Assembly: GCF_034314165.1 (NCBI RefSeq)
Contig: NZ_JAVIWK010000001.1
Span: 3,053,001 to 3,117,000, forward strand
From: Pseudomonas sp. Bout1
GTDB lineage: Bacteria; Pseudomonadota; Gammaproteobacteria; Pseudomonadales; Pseudomonadaceae
Direction of reading: 5' to 3'
DNA: 64,000 nt
Shown here one piece after another: positions 26,593 to 36,339 of the stretch. Numbering within the stretch: position 1 is the first letter of the stretch; each line of letters opens with the position of its first letter. The notes beneath the pieces are model-generated. The model saw only the letters and a list, made by a program, of their open reading frames with translations. It did no database searches and was not told the DNA's origin. The position numbers and the translations under genes were made by a program.

Positions 26593-26614
26593 TTACATTC
26601 TACATTAAATGTAA
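26593..26614. promoter_or_regulatory. Putative TetR operator (TTACATT...AATGTAA)
   Basis: TTACATT at 26593-26599 and AATGTAA at 26608-26614 form an inverted repeat. Nested in it is TACATT-A-AATGTA (26601-26613), so three half-sites are packed together. The site is centred between the divergent TetR and reductase genes. Confidence 0.65.
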
Positions 26615-26683
26615 CTTGTGATAATCCATGCTCATGGATGATTTGAATCATCGCGTGAGTGTATTTGAAAAAGGGTGTTGGCA

Positions 26684-27666
<983 letters not shown>

Positions 27667-27670
<4 letters not shown>

Positions 27671-28179
27671 GCATGTCCCTGCCGTCTGCCCGTACTTGCG
27701 CGCTTGTCGCAATCGCTATGTTTGCGCCGGTGGTCGCCTCCTATGTCTGGCCCATGGATCGTTGGTGGCTGGACTACCCCGGCATCCTGTTTCACCTGGC
27801 AATCTTCCTGCTGGTGCCCCGACTTCCTGCGCCCGGGTGGGCGAGGGCGGCCGGCTATGGCTGGTTGGTGGTAGACGTGACCGTCGGGGTCATGACGTTG
27901 AACCACGTCCCGAGTGAAATCGCCATGCCGATCCGGTTGGGTGGCCATATTTTTGCGGGTATCTGGATCGTCAATGTATCGCTGCTGGCGATTTGGCCGA
28001 TCAGGCTGACCGGCTTCATAGCAGGGGGCTGGTTGTTTGCCTACAGCTTTGTTTCACCGTTTGTGCCAAAGACAGCGCTGGCACCGACCGCACTGATGAT
28101 GCTGCTTTGGCTCGGGTTAATCGCTTGGCACAACGGCAGCACCGGTAGACGACAGGTCAGGTTGATAACAACGGTTTGA
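27667..28179 (+). CDS. Polytopic inner-membrane protein, unknown function
   Basis: A 170-residue protein with about five hydrophobic helices and few charged residues. The start is set by the ATGA overlap with the aldo/keto reductase, so the two are co-translated and probably functionally linked. No domain recognised. Its last 23 bases overlap the 3' end of a truncated AraC-type reading frame on the other strand. Confidence 0.75.
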
Positions 28180-28579
28180 GCAGTGCCAGAAGCGCGCGGT
28201 GCATGGCCTCCACTTCGTTTTTCGGGCTGTTCAGCACACTGGACAGTTCGTGCACGAACTCCCCGACCATTTGCCCGAACTGGGTTTTGCAGCAAATTTT
28301 CCTGCCCACCAACTTGGAATCGGCTGAATACATTGTGTCGACGGTCGCGCGCGGCAGGCAAATACAGATTTGGTGGTGTGCGTTCAGGAAACTGAAACCC
28401 GACGTTTTTGCCGCGTCCACTACCACCATATCGCCGTGTTCAAGTTGCACGGTGCGCCCCTCAATGTTCAGGAAGGCTGAACCCTGCAATTGGTAGACGA
28501 GCACGTAGGCGTCATTATGGCTTGCACGAAGATCTTTCATGTCTGGACCGATAGCGGCGGCGATAAGGGTTGGCTGCAC
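28157..28579 (-). pseudogene. AraC-family regulator remnant lacking the DNA-binding domain
   Basis: A 140-codon frame matching the ligand-binding (AraC_binding_2-like) domain of the full-length AraC gene at 32921-33871: compare AYVLVYQLQGSAFLNIEGR with the equivalent YLVMQMKGSG region, and MHRALLALLKPLLS with DALLALMRPSVS. It stops exactly where the linker to the helix-turn-helix should begin. It starts at a GTG (28579) with an in-frame TGA at 28583-28585, about 40-50 residues short at the N-terminus. No helix-turn-helix remains nearby, so it is a decayed paralogue unless it works as a stand-alone sensor. Confidence 0.7.
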
Positions 28580-28672
28580 CAGTCAGGGTACCGAATTGAT
28601 TGGCTGCCACGGGTTTGCAGCGGCGTGCGTCCTGTCAACCCAAGTACCTCCGTGCACTTGAGTCAAGGTGCT

Positions 28673-30010
28673 TTAGAACGAGGCGGCCAGGATCACTTGT
28701 GCGTAGAGGTTGGTGTCACTGCTGCCCAGTTGGGTACCCCCACTGGCGGCGCTTTTCTCGGGTTTGTACAACCCCACCAATGGCAACAAGGTGAAGTGTT
28801 GATTGATGGTCCACTCTGCGTACAGGTCTGCCTCTCGGGCGTTCAGGTTCTGGCGGCTGTGATCCAGCGACGAGAAGTCGTAAAGCAGTGTGCCCACGTT
28901 GACCGAAGGGGTTGCGGCGACTTTGATGCCCACGTGATGGACCTGCGTATTGCTGTTGAAGGGCCCCGCGTAGTTGGACGCGACCTCACCCTGGAACCAG
29001 GTGCCCAGCGCTCGACCATTGCCATAGAACAGCGGGTCGTAGCCTTCGGAGAAACGGCTGTAGCGGTAGTTGACCACCGGCTTGAGCGGCAGGTCGCTGA
29101 ATGTCCACCCAGCTTCCAGATACCAGGCATTTTCATCGCCGCTGTCCTTCTGTTCCCTGGCGTACTCACCCGAAAGAAACAGGTTGGGCACGCCGGCATT
29201 GCCTTGGGCCCTGACGCTGTATTGCTTCATGCCCTTGCGCTCGGGGTAAAAAAGGTCTGCAAGCGCCTTGTCGGTATCCAGCACTTTCAGATAAGTCAGG
29301 CCCACGGTGCCATTTTCGGCCACGTGTTCAAGCGTCCCCACGGCAACCTCAGGTTTTGCCTGGGCAGGGTTATCGGATTTCAACCACATCAAGTCACTGC
29401 GCCAGCCTTGTTTGCCACCCAGGCGCAGCACCACGGTCTGGTCGAAGTCCTTGCGCGCGGTCAGGTAGTACGCGCCTCCCCGGTTCTGGCGCCCGTCGGC
29501 AATTTCTTTGCCCATATTCAATGCGTCTCCCGATACAAGGAAGCCGTCACCGATAACAATGTTCTGCCGGCCCACGGAAAAATCGATGCCGTCGGTTCCC
29601 AGCGCAGGAAACAGTTCGGCCGAGCGCCAACCCATGTAGGCATCTTCGATCTTGGTGGTGCGCTCCGAACCGTTGGTCCAACCGGCGGGGTCACCTTCAC
29701 CGTAGGTTGCGGAAGACACCCAGTTGAGCGAGCCATACGTGTTGCCAAAACCCAGGGTCGAATGCTTGATATCCAAGCCATACTGAAAGACGGACTCCTG
29801 CCAACTGCTTGAGCCTTTGGAGCGTGTACCGGATTGGGAGTAATTCTCTCTGCTGGAAAAGGCTCCGGCGGCCGCCAGCAGTTTGGCGTCGACCTGGGTC
29901 TGGTCATCTGCATAAAGTGAAAGGGCACTGGCCAGCGGTGACAACCCCACTAGAAGCGTCAGAGAAATGGACCGATAAAGCAGCGTAACGTGCATGGGTT
30001 GGCGTATCAC
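28673..30010 (-). CDS. Outer-membrane beta-barrel protein, probable porin
   Basis: A 445-residue exported protein with a signal peptide ending near LASALS and a mature chain of alternating amphipathic strands ending in Phe (VILAASF), as expected for a trimeric or monomeric barrel. Features such as DGIDFSVGRQNIVIGDGF and YYLTARKDFD resemble alginate-export/OprD-like barrels, but I cannot fix the family. A GTG start at 30010 has GGAG upstream; ATG 29995 is the alternative. It is divergent from the APC permease, suggesting joint uptake of one substrate. Confidence 0.75.
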   Translation of the reverse strand: MIRQPMHVTLLYRSISLTLLVGLSPLASALSLYADDQTQVDAKLLAAAGAFSSRENYSQSGTRSKGSSSWQESVFQYGLDIKHSTLGFGNTYGSLNWVSSATYGEGDPAGWTNGSERTTKIEDAYMGWRSAELFPALGTDGIDFSVGRQNIVIGDGFLVSGDALNMGKEIADGRQNRGGAYYLTARKDFDQTVVLRLGGKQGWRSDLMWLKSDNPAQAKPEVAVGTLEHVAENGTVGLTYLKVLDTDKALADLFYPERKGMKQYSVRAQGNAGVPNLFLSGEYAREQKDSGDENAWYLEAGWTFSDLPLKPVVNYRYSRFSEGYDPLFYGNGRALGTWFQGEVASNYAGPFNSNTQVHHVGIKVAATPSVNVGTLLYDFSSLDHSRQNLNAREADLYAEWTINQHFTLLPLVGLYKPEKSAASGGTQLGSSDTNLYAQVILAASF

Positions 30011-30296
30011 GATGATGTTTCTCCAGGACCGATATACAGGGCACTCGGCAAACGGCGAGTGGGTCTAGGCAGCCGGGTCGATATGGCCCGGTGCTAAACG
30101 AAGGCTAGGGCCTGGGCCGCCCTGTATTCTTTGTTATCCCGGACATCCATGCGTCCATGAGTGCCAAAGGCATGGTTGACGTAGGGTTCTGGCAGAAAAA
30201 AACAAGTTCCGTACCAGCATGGACAAGACTCAGGGAAGGCTTGCGCGCACTGTCACCTGGCAGCACTTCTTCCATTGTTTTGATGAGGGTCCGGTT

Positions 30297-31736
30297 ATGG
30301 AGTCGTCAAATGCCAACGCTGGCGCATTAAGAAAAAACGCCGTCGGCATGTGGAGTATCGTTTTCTTTGTACTGGCAACCAACGGACCACTGACGGGGCT
30401 TGTCGGGGCGGTTCCAACGGCGATTCAGATGGGCAATGGCATTGGCATACCCGGCACGTTCCTGGTCGTGGGCCTGGTCTACTTGCTCTTTGCCGTCGGC
30501 TTTGTCGCGATGGGGCGCCATATCCGCAATGCCGGTGCGTTTTATGCGTACGTCTCGACCGGGCTAGGCCGGCCGTTGGGCACGGCGTCAGCGTTCCTGG
30601 CCATCGTGGCGTACGCCGGGATGCAGGTCGCCTGTTATGGCCTGATAGGGTTCTTCAGCGCGCAGTCGTTGTCTAACCTGGGGCTGACCGTGCCCTGGTG
30701 GGCGGTGTCGATCGTGATCGCCGTGGTGGTACAGTTTTTTGGTACGCGCAACGTGGAGTTCAACGGCCGCTTCCTGGGGCTGTTGATGTTGGCCGAGATG
30801 GCCGTGATCGTGGTCTTCGACGCTGCGGTGGTTTACCACGCAGGAGGGCCGTCTGGTTTCAGCGTTGCTTCGTTCAAGCCAAGCAATGTGTTTGTGCCCG
30901 GGTTTGGGGCAGCGCTGGTGTTTGTCGGCGCGGCGTTCATGGGGTTCGAAACCACGGCTATCTATGCCGAAGAAGCTCGCGACCCGGCTAAAACGTTGCC
31001 GCGAGCAACGTACTTGGCGTTGTTGATCATCATGGGGTTCTTCGCGGTCTCGTCCTGGCTTCTGGTGGTGGCGGTAGGTCCGGATGACATCGTTGCAGGT
31101 GTGACCCAGGACGCCGGTGGCATCTGGTTTGCGCTGGCGACCAAGCTGGTCGGGCCGGGTTTGGCCGATGCGATGAATATCCTGCTGATTACCAGCCTGT
31201 TCGCGGTGTTGTTGAGCTTTCACAACTCGTTGTCACGGTACCTGTATGCAATGGGTCGCGAAGGCATTTTGTGGCACCGGTTTGCACGCACCCATGAGGT
31301 TCATCAAACACCTTACATGGCGAGTACGTGCCAAACGCTTTTCAGCGTGGTCTTGCTGGCCGTGTTCGGTGCGTTCCATGTGGACCCGATGACCCAGGTG
31401 CTGCCCATCGGCAGTGCACCGGCAACAATTGGCATTGTGGCCGTGCAGTTGCTCACTTCGCTTGCGGTGATGCGTTTTTTCCATCGCGAGCCTCACGGCA
31501 CCAACCTGTGGCAACGCTTGATCGCCCCGCTGGCGAGCGCGATCGCGCTGGCCGGTGGCCTGACGGTGATCGTCATGAATATGCCGCTTTTGACCGGCGG
31601 GGAATCGGTGTTTAACGAGGCCATCCCATTGGGCATGCTGGGCGTGGGAGTGATTGGGTTGCTCACGGCCTGGTGGTTCAAGTTCGCGCGCCCGGAGCTG
31701 TATCGCAACCTGTCGAGAATCCTGCATGAGGTTTAG
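30297..31736 (+). CDS. APC-superfamily amino acid/amine permease
   Basis: A 479-residue permease with 12 helices. The N-terminal VGMWSIVFFVLATNGPLTGLVGAVP corresponds to the substrate-binding broken helix TM1, and AAFMGFETTAIYAEEARDPAKTLPRATY is the TM6-loop signature of APC carriers. ATG 30297 is preferred; the frame is open upstream to 30219 but lacks hydrophobic or signal sequence. A strong terminator follows. Likely imports an amino acid or polyamine for the PuuB-like oxidase encoded nearby (inference). Confidence 0.88.
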   Translation: MESSNANAGALRKNAVGMWSIVFFVLATNGPLTGLVGAVPTAIQMGNGIGIPGTFLVVGLVYLLFAVGFVAMGRHIRNAGAFYAYVSTGLGRPLGTASAFLAIVAYAGMQVACYGLIGFFSAQSLSNLGLTVPWWAVSIVIAVVVQFFGTRNVEFNGRFLGLLMLAEMAVIVVFDAAVVYHAGGPSGFSVASFKPSNVFVPGFGAALVFVGAAFMGFETTAIYAEEARDPAKTLPRATYLALLIIMGFFAVSSWLLVVAVGPDDIVAGVTQDAGGIWFALATKLVGPGLADAMNILLITSLFAVLLSFHNSLSRYLYAMGREGILWHRFARTHEVHQTPYMASTCQTLFSVVLLAVFGAFHVDPMTQVLPIGSAPATIGIVAVQLLTSLAVMRFFHREPHGTNLWQRLIAPLASAIALAGGLTVIVMNMPLLTGGESVFNEAIPLGMLGVGVIGLLTAWWFKFARPELYRNLSRILHEV

Positions 31737-31770
31737 CAAGGTCTACTAGCCACTGTCCCGATCCGCCCGG

Positions 31771-31800
31771 CCGCAACCTGATCAGGTTGCGGCTTTTTTT
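31771..31800 (+). terminator. Rho-independent terminator after APC permease
   Basis: A perfect 22-bp palindrome (CCGCAACCTGA and its complement) at 31771-31792 followed by a C and a run of T to 31800. Strong canonical terminator 34 bp after the permease stop. Confidence 0.9.
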
Positions 31801-31865
31801 ATGGAGGTTGTCACGATTTTTGCAGTGCAAAGAGAGGGATGGCCGAGTGTTGAATTCCCTTTCAA

Positions 31866-31877
31866 TAACATGTTAAC
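31866..31877. promoter_or_regulatory. TAACATGTTAAC motif, copy 1 (putative operator)
   Basis: A 10-bp palindrome TAACATGTTA with shared AC extension, 55 bp upstream of the AraC gene at 31932. An identical 12-mer lies at 34175-34186 upstream of the oxidase gene. A shared regulator site is inferred. Confidence 0.5.
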
Positions 31878-31931
31878 TATTGGCCATAAATCTAAGAAAC
31901 ACTGGCGTTTTAGCCGGTAAGAGAGCCAATC

Positions 31932-32873
31932 ATGAACCAAGATGGGCTGCGACCTGAAACAGGGCACTGGGATAAAGCGATCCGCAGTGCATGCGGTTCC
32001 TTCACGACCTACCTTCGCAGTGAGCACTCGCTGTTTATCGGCGAGATGATGCAGCGCGATTTGGGTGGCGTCGGGTTCGCCGAGTTGCGCACAAATGCGG
32101 GGCGAATCGCCAAGTTCCGGCAAAACGTCGACAACGCCGATGATCGATACTGTTTTTTGATCGTGCAACGCAAAGGGTTCTGCCAGTTGCACCTGGATGG
32201 GCATTCGATCGAACTTGCGCCAGGTGAGTTGGCGATAATGGACCAGGCCGGAGAGTGCAGCGTTGAGCCTCAAGGTCTCATTGAACAGGTCTCCATTTCG
32301 ATCTCGCGGGATCGAGTACGGGCGCTGCACCTTCAGGGTGCGCTGTCCGGGAAATTACAAAGCAACTGCCCCAGTGGCCGCCTCTTGCGCTCACTCGTCA
32401 ATCAGATCATGCACGATCAGGAAACCTGCTTTACCGGCGATGATGGGCTGGGGATGCAGGATGCGTTGATCGCCCTGTTACTGCCGACCCTGGTGGAGCG
32501 TGCGAGTAGCCACGGGCTCGAAGAAATCCTGCAGATCAACGATCTACGTCGCCAGATAGAACGCATGGTCAGCGAGCACCTGCATCGTCCCGACTTGAGT
32601 CCGGAATGGATGGCCAATCAGCTGGGAATATCCATCCGCCACTTATACCGCTCGTTCGAAAACAGCGGGGACAGTGTGTGTCGCTTCATCCAGCGGGCGC
32701 GGCTGCAGCGTTGCGCCAGTGATTTGGGGAATCCGTGCCTGCGCCATGAAAACATTACGGAAATTGCTTACCGTTGGGGCTTCTCGGATTCGGCGCATTT
32801 CAGCAAGATTTTCAAGAAGCAGTACCTGCGATCTCCCAGGGATTTTCGCGGCGAGGCGGTGCTGTGTTCGTGA
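31932..32873 (+). CDS. AraC-family regulator, FeaR-like architecture
   Basis: A 313-residue regulator. The N-terminal cupin-like AraC_binding_2 domain (YCFLIVQRKGFCQLHLDGHSIELAPGELAIMDQAG) is followed by a C-terminal double helix-turn-helix: LSPEWMANQLGISIRHLYRSF and ITEIAYRWGFSDSAHFSKIFKKQY, then SPRDFR. This layout is shared with FeaR-type activators of amine catabolism. It lies between the APC permease and the PuuB-like oxidase, and its convergent neighbour is a second AraC gene, so one of the two likely activates those genes. Confidence 0.9.
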   Translation: MNQDGLRPETGHWDKAIRSACGSFTTYLRSEHSLFIGEMMQRDLGGVGFAELRTNAGRIAKFRQNVDNADDRYCFLIVQRKGFCQLHLDGHSIELAPGELAIMDQAGECSVEPQGLIEQVSISISRDRVRALHLQGALSGKLQSNCPSGRLLRSLVNQIMHDQETCFTGDDGLGMQDALIALLLPTLVERASSHGLEEILQINDLRRQIERMVSEHLHRPDLSPEWMANQLGISIRHLYRSFENSGDSVCRFIQRARLQRCASDLGNPCLRHENITEIAYRWGFSDSAHFSKIFKKQYLRSPRDFRGEAVLCS

Positions 32874-32920
32874 GCGTTGGGCCGGGCTAAAGGCATTGGA
32901 AATGCCTGGCCCCTGGCCGC

Positions 32921-33871
32921 TCAGGCTGGCTTTTGCAGGCGAAACGCCCTCGGTGACACACCGAAACGTGCCTTGAAAGACCGGGAAAAATGGCTCACGT
33001 CATTGAACCCCCAGTTGTATGCCACGCTGGAGACCTTTTCGTAGGCACCGTGGCGCTTGAGGTCTTCAGCGCACTGTTCCAGCCTTCTTTCCAGAATGTA
33101 GCGACCAATGGTGGTGCCGCAGTTGGCGAACAAGCGGTGCAGGTTGCGCACCGATGTGCCCACCCGATCAGCCACCATTGAAGGCGAGAGGGCACTATTG
33201 ATCAGTTGCGCCTCTATGCACGCCTTGGCTTTTTTCAACATGAACGCCTGGGTCTGTTGTTGATACGCGCCGTTCAGCCTTGGGTTTTCACTTACGCTGG
33301 GCCGCATCAGCGCCAGCAGGGCATCGAGCATCGCCTCGGACTCACAGGCTTCGGCCTCTCCCACATCAAACAGTTGTTGCGCAAGCATGCCCGTCAGCGC
33401 TCCCAGCCTTGAGCCCGCCGCGATACGGTGGTTAAGCAAGATCTGCCGGTGACGAAACCGCGACTCGATGTGATGCCGAGGAATGGTCAGCGACAGCTGA
33501 TCCGAGAGCCCGGTGAAATAGAAATCGCATGGCTTGTTGACGTCAAGCAGTACCAGGTCATTGGGGTTGAGAACGGTCTGCCCGTTGTCCTGGCACATCA
33601 CGCCAGAACCTTTCATTTGCATGACCAGGTAGTAAAAGTCCCGATCGTCACGCCGAATATCACTCTGTTGCCGGTGCACGTGATGGCAGTTGCTGACGAT
33701 TCTGGCGCCAGCGCAGAGGGCGTTGGCACTCGTAGAGGGAAGAATGCTGCCGGCAAAAGTCACCGAGCCCTGTTCAAGGGGCGGTTCGGCATGGAAGGTT
33801 CCGCAGCTGCTGGACAGGTGATGATTCCACTCTTCAAAGCCCCGTGCGCCCGTATGCATGACCGTGTTCAT
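32921..33871 (-). CDS. AraC-family regulator, second paralogue
   Basis: A 316-residue AraC protein with the same two-domain plan: cupin-like part (FYYLVMQMKGSGVMCQDNGQTVLNPNDLVLLDV) and helix-turn-helix part (LSPSMVADRVGTSVRNLHRLF, SSVAYNWGFNDVSHFSRSFKARFGVSPRAFR). ATG 33871 has AAAGAGGG upstream; the frame stays open to 33976. It is convergent with the first AraC gene and divergent from the oxidase gene across a 530-bp gap. Confidence 0.9.
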   Translation of the reverse strand: MNTVMHTGARGFEEWNHHLSSSCGTFHAEPPLEQGSVTFAGSILPSTSANALCAGARIVSNCHHVHRQQSDIRRDDRDFYYLVMQMKGSGVMCQDNGQTVLNPNDLVLLDVNKPCDFYFTGLSDQLSLTIPRHHIESRFRHRQILLNHRIAAGSRLGALTGMLAQQLFDVGEAEACESEAMLDALLALMRPSVSENPRLNGAYQQQTQAFMLKKAKACIEAQLINSALSPSMVADRVGTSVRNLHRLFANCGTTIGRYILERRLEQCAEDLKRHGAYEKVSSVAYNWGFNDVSHFSRSFKARFGVSPRAFRLQKPA

Positions 33872-34401
33872 CGCGACCCTCTTTCCGGGCCCAGTGGCAC
33901 TCGGAACAAACAAATTCTGTAGTGGAATGATGTCAGCCTTCGTGCGGTTCGATGGGCGTTTTTCGTAAAGCCCCATGGGGTTTGAATCGCGACTAACCTT
34001 ATCGTTGTGATAGCAAAATTCAGGCCGTATTGGTGTTTTTCGAACCGCCTGAATAGGTGATCTGTTTCAACGCCCTGGGGGTGATTCCAGGTTTTTCGAG
34101 GGGCTGGCTGACCGTGAAGTGCCAGAAAATCGGGCGAAAATTCCCATCGTGCACGGGGTCAATGCTTCATTTAGTAACATGTTAACCAGGCGGGGTGCTT
34201 CTTTTACGGCCAACAGGAACCGGGCCGGACCATCCTGGCAGTCTCGGTCAACTCGTTGGCTCTATAGCGCATGGTGCGCGGCGCAAACCGGCGTTTAAAT
34301 GAAGACCTGATGCTGAATCGGCGCGAGGTGAACCACGGTGTTCATTCAGTCCCGATGCCTCATTCGATGATTTGATGAACGCACTGTTGTGAGGAAGTCT
34401 C
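33872..34401. other. 530-bp intergenic region between AraC and oxidase genes
   Basis: No reading frame with coding character. It holds the AraC promoter side, a 12-bp TAACATGTTAAC site at 34175-34186, and a long leader in front of the oxidase gene. The length suggests a regulated promoter with an upstream activator site. Confidence 0.6.
34175..34186. promoter_or_regulatory. TAACATGTTAAC motif, copy 2 (putative operator)
   Basis: Exact repeat of the 12-mer at 31866-31877, 216 bp before the oxidase start. Flanking bases differ, so only the palindromic core is conserved, as expected for a protein binding site. Confidence 0.5.
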
Positions 34402-35703
34402 ATGCTCTCTGTAGAAACGCCAACCACTTACTACACAGCCACGCGTAAGTACGACCTGAAATTCCCCGACCTTGAGGCAGATATCGAGGCTGATGTCGTC
34501 GTCATCGGTGGCGGGTTTTCCGGTGTCAATACTGCCCTTGAGCTGGCAGAGCGGGGCGTCACCAACGTTGTGGTGCTTGAAGCGCGTTACCTGGGGTTCG
34601 GAGGGTCGGGGCGCAACGGCGGGCACGTCATGGCCGGGATCGGTCATGACCTGGAAAAAATCCGCAAGGACGTGGGCGAAGACGGCCTTCGTGCGATCTT
34701 CGAAATCAGCGACCAGGGCGCTGCCATTATCAAAAGCCGTATCGATAAATACGCTATCGACGCGGATTTTCGCCAGGGCTATGGCTACCTTGGCTTCAAT
34801 AAGCGCCAAGGCAAACTGCTGCAGGCCTGGGAAAAGGAATACAAGGAACTGAGCCCGGATTGCGAGATCGCCTATCTGGAAGGTGCCGATGTGAAAAAGA
34901 TCATTGGTTCCGAGGCCTACAGTTGCGCGTTGATGCACATGGGTAACGGCCATATCCACTCCTTGAACCTGCTGCTGGGTGAGGCCAAGGCGCTGGTCAG
35001 TCATGGCGGCCGCGTGTTTGAAAACACGCCGGTCCTGGAAGTGACCTACGGCGACACCATCCATGTGCGTACCGCCAAGGGGTCGGTTCGGGCCAAAAAA
35101 ATTCTTTGGTCATGCGGCGCGTTTCTTGATCGGCTGGAACCGGAACTGCACAAGACCATGATCAGTACGTACGCCTTCCAACTGGTGACGGAGCCGCTTT
35201 CAGACGCGCTGATTGAACAGATCAGTCCGATTCGTGGGGCCTTCAGTGATATACGCCCGGTGATCGATTACTTCCGGGTCACCAATGAGAATCGGCTGCT
35301 ATTTGGCGCAGCCACTTACTGCATCGACTACATCCCCAACAATTTGAAGGCGTGGAATCGCAAGTTGATGTTGAACATCTTCCCTTATCTCAAAGACGTA
35401 AAAATCGACCTGGCCTGGGGAGGGCCAATGGAGTGTTCGGCCAACCTGTTTCCGCAGATTGGTACCTTGCCGGGGCGCCCTAACGCGTTCTACGTCCAGG
35501 GGTATTCGGGCTTCGGCGTTACCCCAAGCCATGTGGTCAGCCGGGTGCTTGCTGAAGGCATCATGGGCGGTTCAAAACATTACGCCGTCATGAGCTCGAT
35601 TCCCCGGACCCAAATTTACGGGAAGGAACAATTTCGGTCGCTGATTTGCACGTTCGGCAAGGTCACGCACCAACTCGGCGGCTATTTCAACGGCCGCCGC
35701 TGA
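34402..35703 (+). CDS. FAD-dependent oxidoreductase, gamma-glutamylputrescine oxidase-like
   Basis: A 433-residue DAO-fold flavoenzyme. The dinucleotide-binding motif VVVIGGGFSGVNTALELAERG is followed by GFGGSGRNGGHVMAG, the signature of PuuB-type oxidases. YFRVTNENRLLFGA and the C-terminal YVQGYSGFGVTPSHVV complete the FAD site. It probably oxidises an amine or N-substituted amino acid to an aldehyde or keto acid plus NH3 and H2O2. No glutamylpolyamine synthetase is nearby, so the substrate may not be glutamylated. It is followed by an NTF2-like gene 40 bp away. Confidence 0.88.
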   Translation: MLSVETPTTYYTATRKYDLKFPDLEADIEADVVVIGGGFSGVNTALELAERGVTNVVVLEARYLGFGGSGRNGGHVMAGIGHDLEKIRKDVGEDGLRAIFEISDQGAAIIKSRIDKYAIDADFRQGYGYLGFNKRQGKLLQAWEKEYKELSPDCEIAYLEGADVKKIIGSEAYSCALMHMGNGHIHSLNLLLGEAKALVSHGGRVFENTPVLEVTYGDTIHVRTAKGSVRAKKILWSCGAFLDRLEPELHKTMISTYAFQLVTEPLSDALIEQISPIRGAFSDIRPVIDYFRVTNENRLLFGAATYCIDYIPNNLKAWNRKLMLNIFPYLKDVKIDLAWGGPMECSANLFPQIGTLPGRPNAFYVQGYSGFGVTPSHVVSRVLAEGIMGGSKHYAVMSSIPRTQIYGKEQFRSLICTFGKVTHQLGGYFNGRR

Positions 35704-35743
35704 TCACTGAGCTTTCATTTTCCCAGGAAGAGGTATTTTTAAA

Positions 35744-36136
35744 ATGCAGCACGTGGATGAATTGAGCGTGGCCCTCAGAGAGCGCCTGAGTGTCCTTGAA
35801 ACGCTTTGGAAAGAGCAGGATGCTTCGGGGATCGTGCAGCAACTGTACACCCATGAAACTGAAATCACTGGCGCGGGCACCCCGGAACTCTATTCGGGCA
35901 GTGCGGCGCTGGGTGGGCTGGTTGCGTCGTTGGTGGGGGACACGCATTCGGCGAGTATTCGTATCGATCGTCTACGTGCGCTGGCCCCCAGTGTGGCTTA
36001 TACCTGGGTGACCTGGGACGTGCAGCCGAAGGTGGGACAGGCGTTCAACATGAAAAGCCTCTTCGTCTGGAAACTTGAAACCCAAGGCTGGAGAATCGCG
36101 GCAGACATGTACGCGGACGGCGTCATTCCCGCCTGA
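35744..36136 (+). CDS. NTF2-like / SnoaL-type small protein
   Basis: A 130-residue cone-shaped alpha+beta protein of the NTF2/ketosteroid-isomerase-like superfamily (DUF4440-like): an N-terminal helix with LSVLETLWKEQDASGIVQQLY, then strands ending WKLETQGWRIAADMYADG. A GAGG Shine-Dalgarno lies 10 nt upstream. It is co-directional with the oxidase and may process or bind its product; no catalytic residues can be assigned. Confidence 0.82.
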   Translation: MQHVDELSVALRERLSVLETLWKEQDASGIVQQLYTHETEITGAGTPELYSGSAALGGLVASLVGDTHSASIRIDRLRALAPSVAYTWVTWDVQPKVGQAFNMKSLFVWKLETQGWRIAADMYADGVIPA

Positions 36137-36145
36137 GGGATTTGA

Positions 36146-36168
36146 GAGAGAGCCTTCAGGGCTCTCTC
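36146..36168 (+). terminator. Hairpin after NTF2-like gene
   Basis: GAGAGAGCC and GGCTCTCTC form a 9-bp stem with loop TTCAG, 10 bp after the stop. There is no T run, so it may be a weak terminator or an mRNA-stabilising hairpin. Confidence 0.5.
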
Positions 36169-36218
36169 CGATACGTCACACACCGGGTGTAACCGGCGCA
36201 AAACCCACAAGCCCCCCG

Positions 36219-36262
36219 ATCCCCTGTGGGAGCCGTCGAGCTTTAGCGAGGCCGCGATGGCG
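36219..36262. repeat. 44-bp direct repeat, copy 1
   Basis: Begins ATCCCCTGTGGGAGCCGTCG and ends GCCGCGATGGCG. It is identical to 36886-36929. The pair flanks the small Cys-repeat gene in direct orientation, 623 bp apart, and has the TGTGGGAGC core of REP-like repeats. Confidence 0.85.
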
Positions 36263-36339
36263 CCCGCCCGGTCACCCTCACTTTCCGTCTTCCGTCCGCT
36301 CCTCTGTAGCGAGGCTGCGTCAGCTCACGCTTGGCGCCA

